Shown one piece after another: positions 60,469-64,000 of a stretch of DNA of 64,000 nucleotides. The stretch's first letter is position 1, and each line of letters begins with the position of its first letter. Source of the stretch: DASWUZ01 sp036401375. GTDB taxonomy: Bacteria; Acidobacteriota; Terriglobia; Terriglobales; Acidobacteriaceae. The notes beneath the pieces are model-generated. The model was not told the DNA's origin, did no database searches, and saw only the letters and a program-made list of their open reading frames with translations. A program made the position numbers and the translations under genes. Where the stretch lies: the NCBI GenBank assembly GCA_036401375.1, contig DASWVB010000016.1:186001-250000 (forward strand), given 5' to 3'.

Positions 60469-62934
60469 ATGCCTCTTTACTGCGATGTAGCGCTGCCGGT
60501 CCCGCTGGACCGCGCCTTCACCTACGCCCTCAAAGCCGGCCAAGAGCCGCCATCGGTCGGCTGCCGCGTGCTGGTACCGTTTCGTACCGAGAAGATGACC
60601 GGCATTGTCATCCGCCTGCATGACGCGGCCCCGCCCGTGACGGCCAAGGAAGTCGAGGCCGTGCTCGACCCCGAGTCTATCCTTTCAGCCGAACTGATGG
60701 AGCTCGCCGCCTGGATAAGCAAGTACTACCTCGCGCCCATCGGCGAAGTCTTCCGCTCCATGCTGCCGCTGATGGCGGAGGTGCGGCACCAGGTTCTCTA
60801 CCGAATCAGCGACGCGGGCAAGGCCGTGCTTTACGCGAGCGCCGAGCAAGGCTCCTCCCGTCGCTCGCGCAAGACGCCGGCAGAGCAGGACGCCGAGTAT
60901 GTCGTCCTCAATTACCTCGAGGCGGGCGATGCAGTCCGCTCTGCAACTCTCCGATCCGCAACCAAGGCCTCCGTACAGCTGCTGACGGGGATGCTCCGCA
61001 AGAAATGGATCGTTCGTGAGACGGTCGCCGCATCACACGATGCGCGCCGGCTCGTACGCCACGCCGTTCTCGTTCCCGATGCGCGCCTGCCCCGGCTGAA
61101 CCCGAACCAGCAGGTCATCCTAGCCGAGCTGGCCGCTGCCGGTGGTTCGCTGCCGGTGATAGAGCTACGCCGCCTCGATCTGCCTGTATCTACCCTCGGC
61201 ACCCTGGTTCGCCGTGAACTGGTGCGCATCGAGGAGCGTGCGGCAGAGTTTCATCTCTCCTCGATTCGCGAGCAGCCCCGCCATGTTCTCAATCCGGCAC
61301 AGCAGGCAGCCCTGGATGCCATCGCCCGGTCGCTCTCTGCTCACGAGTTTAGCCCCACCCTGTTGCACGGGGTTACAGGATCGGGCAAGACGGCCGTCTA
61401 CCTCGCAGCCATGCGGCAGGCTCTCGAGGCAGGCAGCTCGGCCATCCTGCTCGTGCCCGAGATAGGTCTGACGCCTGCAATGGCCGGGCAAATGCACTCC
61501 GCATTTGGCGACAATGTGGCCCTGCTCCACTCTCAGCTCACGCCTGCGGAGCGCGCCGAGCAGTGGCATCGCATCCGCGGCGGCGATGCACGGATCGTCG
61601 TCGGCACCCGCTCCGCTGTCTTTGCTCCGGTAGCCAATCTCGGCCTTATCATCGTCGACGAAGAGCACGACTCGTCCTACAAGCAGGAGGAGATGCCTCG
61701 CTACCACGCCCGCGACGTAGCCGTTATGCGGGCCAAGTTGAACGCGGCCGCCGTGGTCCTCGGCTCCGCCACGCCATCGCTCGAGTCGTGGCGCAACGCG
61801 GACACCGGCCGCTATGCGCTGATCGAGATTCACGAACGTGTAGCCAACCGGCCCCTTCCCCTCGTCGACCTCGTCGACATGCGTCTGGAGTTTCAGCAGA
61901 CCGGTCAGGAGCAGCTCTTCTCCCGCGACCTGGTATCCGAGACCAAGGCCACGCTTGACCGTGGCGAACAGGCGGTGATCCTGATCAATCGTCGCGGCTA
62001 CTCTTTTGTAGTCATCTGTCGTGCGTGCGGCGAAAAACTGGAGTGCGAAAACTGCGCCATCTCGCTCACCTTTCACAAGCCCATCGGCAGCGATGAGGCT
62101 CATTCCCCGGCCGGAACGCGGCTTGAGTGTCACTACTGCGGCTATAAGCGCACAGTACCCAGGCGCTGCCCGAAGTGCGACAGCGAACACCTACACTTCC
62201 TCGGCGCCGGTTCGCAGCAGGGAGAAGAGCGCCTCCAGGAGCTCTTCCCAACGGCGCACATCGGCCGGATGGACCGCGATACGGTTCGTGGGCGCCACGA
62301 TATGGAGCGGCTGCTCAATCGGCTGCATTCAGGCGCGATCAATCTGCTGGTCGGCACGCAGATGATCGCCAAAGGCCACGACATCCACGGCGTGACCCTG
62401 GTCGGAGTCGTGGGGGCGGACTTTGCCCTCGGACTCCCTGACTTCCGTGCCGCTGAGCGCGTCTTCCAGCTGCTCACCCAGGTCTCGGGGCGGGCAGGGC
62501 GCGGCGAGCTTCCTGGCAAGGTCCTCGTCCAGACCTATCACCCGGAGCACTACGCCATCATGTATGCGGCCATGCACGACTTTCACGCCTTCGCGAAGAA
62601 AGAGCTGCAATACCGCAGGTGGATGCACTACCCGCCTTACGGCGTGCTCGCCAACCTTATCATCCACAGCCCTCGACTTGAGGAAGCGGCAGGTTGGGCG
62701 GCCGAGCTGGGTCGCTGGTTCTCGTCCAACCAGCTGGAGGGGGTGCGCGTCCTTGGCCCCGCCACCGCCCCGCTCAGCCGCCTGAAGCGGATCTACCGCT
62801 TTCACCTGGTACTCAAGGCGGACAAGCGCCAGGCGCTGGCTCGCGCACTGCGAGGAGCGTTGCTGCATGCAGAGTCAACAGGTATCCCACGGCGCAACCT
62901 GATCGTCGATGTGGATGCGATCAGCCTGATGTAG
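60469..62934 (+). CDS. priA: Primosomal protein N' (replication restart helicase)
   Basis: 821 residues. The N-terminal DNA 3'-end-binding domain starts with DVALPVPLDRAFTYAL; the helicase has Walker A GVTGSGKTAVYLAA (Lys near 307), LLVPEIGLTP, the DEEHDSSYKQ motif II and GSATPSLESW motif III. Eight zinc-binding Cys are in CRACGEKLECENCAISLTFH and LECHYCGYK then CPKCDSEH. Motif V/VI: GTQMIAKGHD and QVSGRAGRG. It reloads the replisome at stalled forks. Normal length. It starts 19 bases after vapC ends. Confidence 0.96.
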   Translation: MPLYCDVALPVPLDRAFTYALKAGQEPPSVGCRVLVPFRTEKMTGIVIRLHDAAPPVTAKEVEAVLDPESILSAELMELAAWISKYYLAPIGEVFRSMLPLMAEVRHQVLYRISDAGKAVLYASAEQGSSRRSRKTPAEQDAEYVVLNYLEAGDAVRSATLRSATKASVQLLTGMLRKKWIVRETVAASHDARRLVRHAVLVPDARLPRLNPNQQVILAELAAAGGSLPVIELRRLDLPVSTLGTLVRRELVRIEERAAEFHLSSIREQPRHVLNPAQQAALDAIARSLSAHEFSPTLLHGVTGSGKTAVYLAAMRQALEAGSSAILLVPEIGLTPAMAGQMHSAFGDNVALLHSQLTPAERAEQWHRIRGGDARIVVGTRSAVFAPVANLGLIIVDEEHDSSYKQEEMPRYHARDVAVMRAKLNAAAVVLGSATPSLESWRNADTGRYALIEIHERVANRPLPLVDLVDMRLEFQQTGQEQLFSRDLVSETKATLDRGEQAVILINRRGYSFVVICRACGEKLECENCAISLTFHKPIGSDEAHSPAGTRLECHYCGYKRTVPRRCPKCDSEHLHFLGAGSQQGEERLQELFPTAHIGRMDRDTVRGRHDMERLLNRLHSGAINLLVGTQMIAKGHDIHGVTLVGVVGADFALGLPDFRAAERVFQLLTQVSGRAGRGELPGKVLVQTYHPEHYAIMYAAMHDFHAFAKKELQYRRWMHYPPYGVLANLIIHSPRLEEAAGWAAELGRWFSSNQLEGVRVLGPATAPLSRLKRIYRFHLVLKADKRQALARALRGALLHAESTGIPRRNLIVDVDAISLM

Positions 62935-62955
62935 GGCTTCGCAGGCTGAAGCCCT
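62933..62955. terminator. Hairpin after priA
   Basis: AGGGCTTC (62933-62940) pairs with GAAGCCCT (62948-62955) around a 7-base loop. It overlaps the priA stop codon and lies between convergent priA and the HU gene. There is no T-run. Confidence 0.35.
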
Positions 62956-63011
62956 CGAAACGGAAGTCTCCCGAGACGTCATCCGGAGACGAGAGCTGCT
63001 GCAAATAAGAG

Positions 63012-63281
63012 CTAGTCGATGAGGTGCAGCTCTTTACCAGGTTTGAATCGGACGGCTTTGCCGGGGACGATGTTGACCTCGGCGCCTGTGCGGGGATTGC
63101 GCCCGATGCCGGTCTTGCGAGGACGCACGTTGAACACTCCAAAGCCGCGAAGCTCGATGCGATCGCCGGCGCCCAGGGCGTTCTTGAGGCCGTTGAAGAC
63201 CGTATCGACGGCCAACTCCACCTTGTTCCGCGGCAATCCTGTCCTCTGGATAACTCGTTGAATAATGTCCTGCTTGATCAT
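63012..63281 (-). CDS. HU-family DNA-binding protein
   Basis: 89 residues from ATG 63281 (MIKQDIIQRVIQRTGLPRNK), with AAGG about 8 bases upstream; a GTG six codons earlier is less likely. The HU/IHF fold is complete: two N-terminal helices, GDRIELRGFGVFNVRPRKTG, and the DNA-binding arm GRNPRTGAEVNIVPGKAVRF. Arm residues fit HU more than IHF. Bends and compacts DNA. Preceded by a good sigma-70 promoter. Confidence 0.94.
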   Translation of the reverse strand: MIKQDIIQRVIQRTGLPRNKVELAVDTVFNGLKNALGAGDRIELRGFGVFNVRPRKTGIGRNPRTGAEVNIVPGKAVRFKPGKELHLID

Positions 63282-63324
63282 AGGTATAGCCTTGGCCACC
63301 GGTCACGAAGACCGATGTAAGTTG

Positions 63325-63353
63325 ATGCTAGAGTCGTTTAAATACTGTGTCAA
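63325..63353 (-). promoter_or_regulatory. Sigma-70 promoter of the HU gene
   Basis: On the minus strand TTGACA (63353-63348) and TAGCAT (63330-63325) are separated by exactly 17 bases. The start of transcription would be near 63318, giving a leader of about 37 bases before ATG 63281. This is the best promoter match in the window. Confidence 0.65.
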
Positions 63354-63487
63354 CGAGGCAAGCCTCGGCAGCAGGGTGTGACTTTTCGAGTTAAGATGCA
63401 CTATCGCTCTCATTCTAGTTGCTGAACATTCGAAATGCGGAATGCGATGCCTCAGGTGACCAGGAACCCCAACCCGCAGGAGAGAAA

Positions 63488-64000
63488 TTGTCTATCAAGA
63501 GCGACACCTGGATACGCGAACAGGCGATCAATCGAAACATGATCCAACCGTTTTGCGAGAAGCAGGTCAAGGAAGGCGTCATCTCCTACGGTCTATCGTC
63601 CTACGGATACGATCTGCGGGTCTCCGACGAATTCAAGATCTTTACCAACGTGAACAGTGCGATCATCGATCCCAAGCACTTTGACGAGCGCTCCTTCGTC
63701 AGCGTTCAGGCCGAGTCCGTAATCGTCCCTCCCAACTCCTTTGCTCTGGCGCGATCCATTGAATACTTCAAAATTCCCCGTGACGTTTTGACTATTTGTG
63801 TAGGAAAATCAACCTACGCGCGCTGCGGCATCATCGTGAACGTGACACCCTTCGAGCCGGAGTGGGAGGGATTCGTCACCCTGGAAATCTCCAACACCAC
63901 TCCTCTGCCGGCGAGAGTCTATGCCAACGAGGGCCTTTGCCAGATCCTCTTTTTCCAGAGTGATCAGGTCTGCGAAGTCAGCTACGCTGACCGGAAGGGC
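63488..64000 (+). CDS. dcd: dCTP deaminase, 3' partial
   Basis: Starts at TTG 63488 with AGGAG upstream and runs off the right edge; 171 residues are visible. SIKSDTWIREQAINRNMIQP is the family N-terminus. YGLSSYGYDLRVSDEFKIF, the IVPPNSFALARSIEYFKIP segment, GKSTYARCGIIVNVTPFEPE and the catalytic-site FVTLEISNTTPLPARVYANEG are present. It converts dCTP to dUTP for thymidylate supply; a bifunctional form that also yields dUMP cannot be excluded without the C-terminus. Confidence 0.93.
   Translation, partial: MSIKSDTWIREQAINRNMIQPFCEKQVKEGVISYGLSSYGYDLRVSDEFKIFTNVNSAIIDPKHFDERSFVSVQAESVIVPPNSFALARSIEYFKIPRDVLTICVGKSTYARCGIIVNVTPFEPEWEGFVTLEISNTTPLPARVYANEGLCQILFFQSDQVCEVSYADRKG

Noticed and set aside
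61165..62190. 341-codon frame antisense to priA
   Set aside because: PriA helicase and zinc motifs are continuous on the plus strand.
1..64000. CRISPR arrays, insertion sequences, prophage or rRNA
   Set aside because: No regularly spaced repeats, transposase, integrase, phage structural genes or rRNA segments were seen on either strand.

Overview
The window looks like chromosomal DNA of an Acidobacteriota member, most likely family Acidobacteriaceae (Granulicella/Terriglobus/Edaphobacter-like). The basis is high GC, many secreted glycoside hydrolases, several ECF sigma/anti-sigma pairs, an Fe-S type photolyase, a fused LptC/LptA followed by lptB-rpoN-hpf-rapZ, and a yicC-gmk-rpoZ-coaBC-udg-priA block. 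The lineage is inferred from gene content and order, not from a marker search. I see no tRNA, rRNA, CRISPR array, prophage or insertion sequence.

Layout. 1-4.9 kb: an ice-binding-like (DUF3494) protein cut by the left edge, an OmpA-family outer-membrane protein with Ig/PKD-like domains, and a secreted GH2 hydrolase. 5.2-8.7 kb: rmlB and rmlA for dTDP-sugar synthesis, then a beta-propeller lipoprotein. 8.9-10.4 kb: an ECF sigma/anti-sigma pair on the minus strand. 10.5-12.1 kb: tlyA and NAD kinase. 12.2-18.3 kb: a likely L-fucose (or related deoxy-sugar acid) oxidative catabolism group (FAH-family hydrolase, Gfo/Idh oxidoreductase, SDR, L-fuconate dehydratase) interrupted by an M23 peptidase; the dehydratase carries a 1-nt frameshift. 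18.5-24.4 kb, minus strand: YjbR-like protein, a catalytically dead M1-peptidase homologue with TPRs, lpxB and an ABC exporter. 24.5-31.8 kb, plus strand: HemW, threonine aldolase, a GH35-like hydrolase, an SRPBCC protein, a membrane glycosyltransferase and an M48 protease closed by a strong terminator. 31.9-32.9 kb: a second sigma/anti-sigma pair. 34-42.9 kb, minus strand: photolyase, small hypotheticals, a degenerate receiver domain, a second SRPBCC protein, a GH42 beta-galactosidase and a tandem GH26 protein whose second copy is degenerate.

43-50.9 kb, plus strand: a hypothetical gene and the LPS-export/sigma-54 block lptC/A-lptB-rpoN-hpf-rapZ. RpoN has two long low-complexity insertions. 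50.9-52.3 kb: a third sigma/anti-sigma pair, divergent from a small membrane protein across a perfect 10-bp inverted repeat. 52.4-62.9 kb: an MsbA-like exporter, yicC, gmk (apparently starting at CTG), rpoZ, a minus-strand SDR, coaBC, a family-4 uracil-DNA glycosylase, a vapBC toxin-antitoxin locus with an in-frame TGA in both genes, and priA. 63-64 kb: an HU gene with a good sigma-70 promoter, and dcd running off the right edge.

Working together: LpxB, the two exporters and LptC/A-LptB serve lipid A/LPS making and export; RmlBA feed dTDP-sugars into surface glycans; the GH2, GH35-like, GH42 and GH26 enzymes release sugars outside the cytoplasm; the fucose-type genes could burn deoxy-sugars. 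No clearly new defence or mobile system is visible. The best leads are enzyme homologues that have lost catalytic residues, single-base disruptions of otherwise intact genes, and unusual insertions in core proteins.
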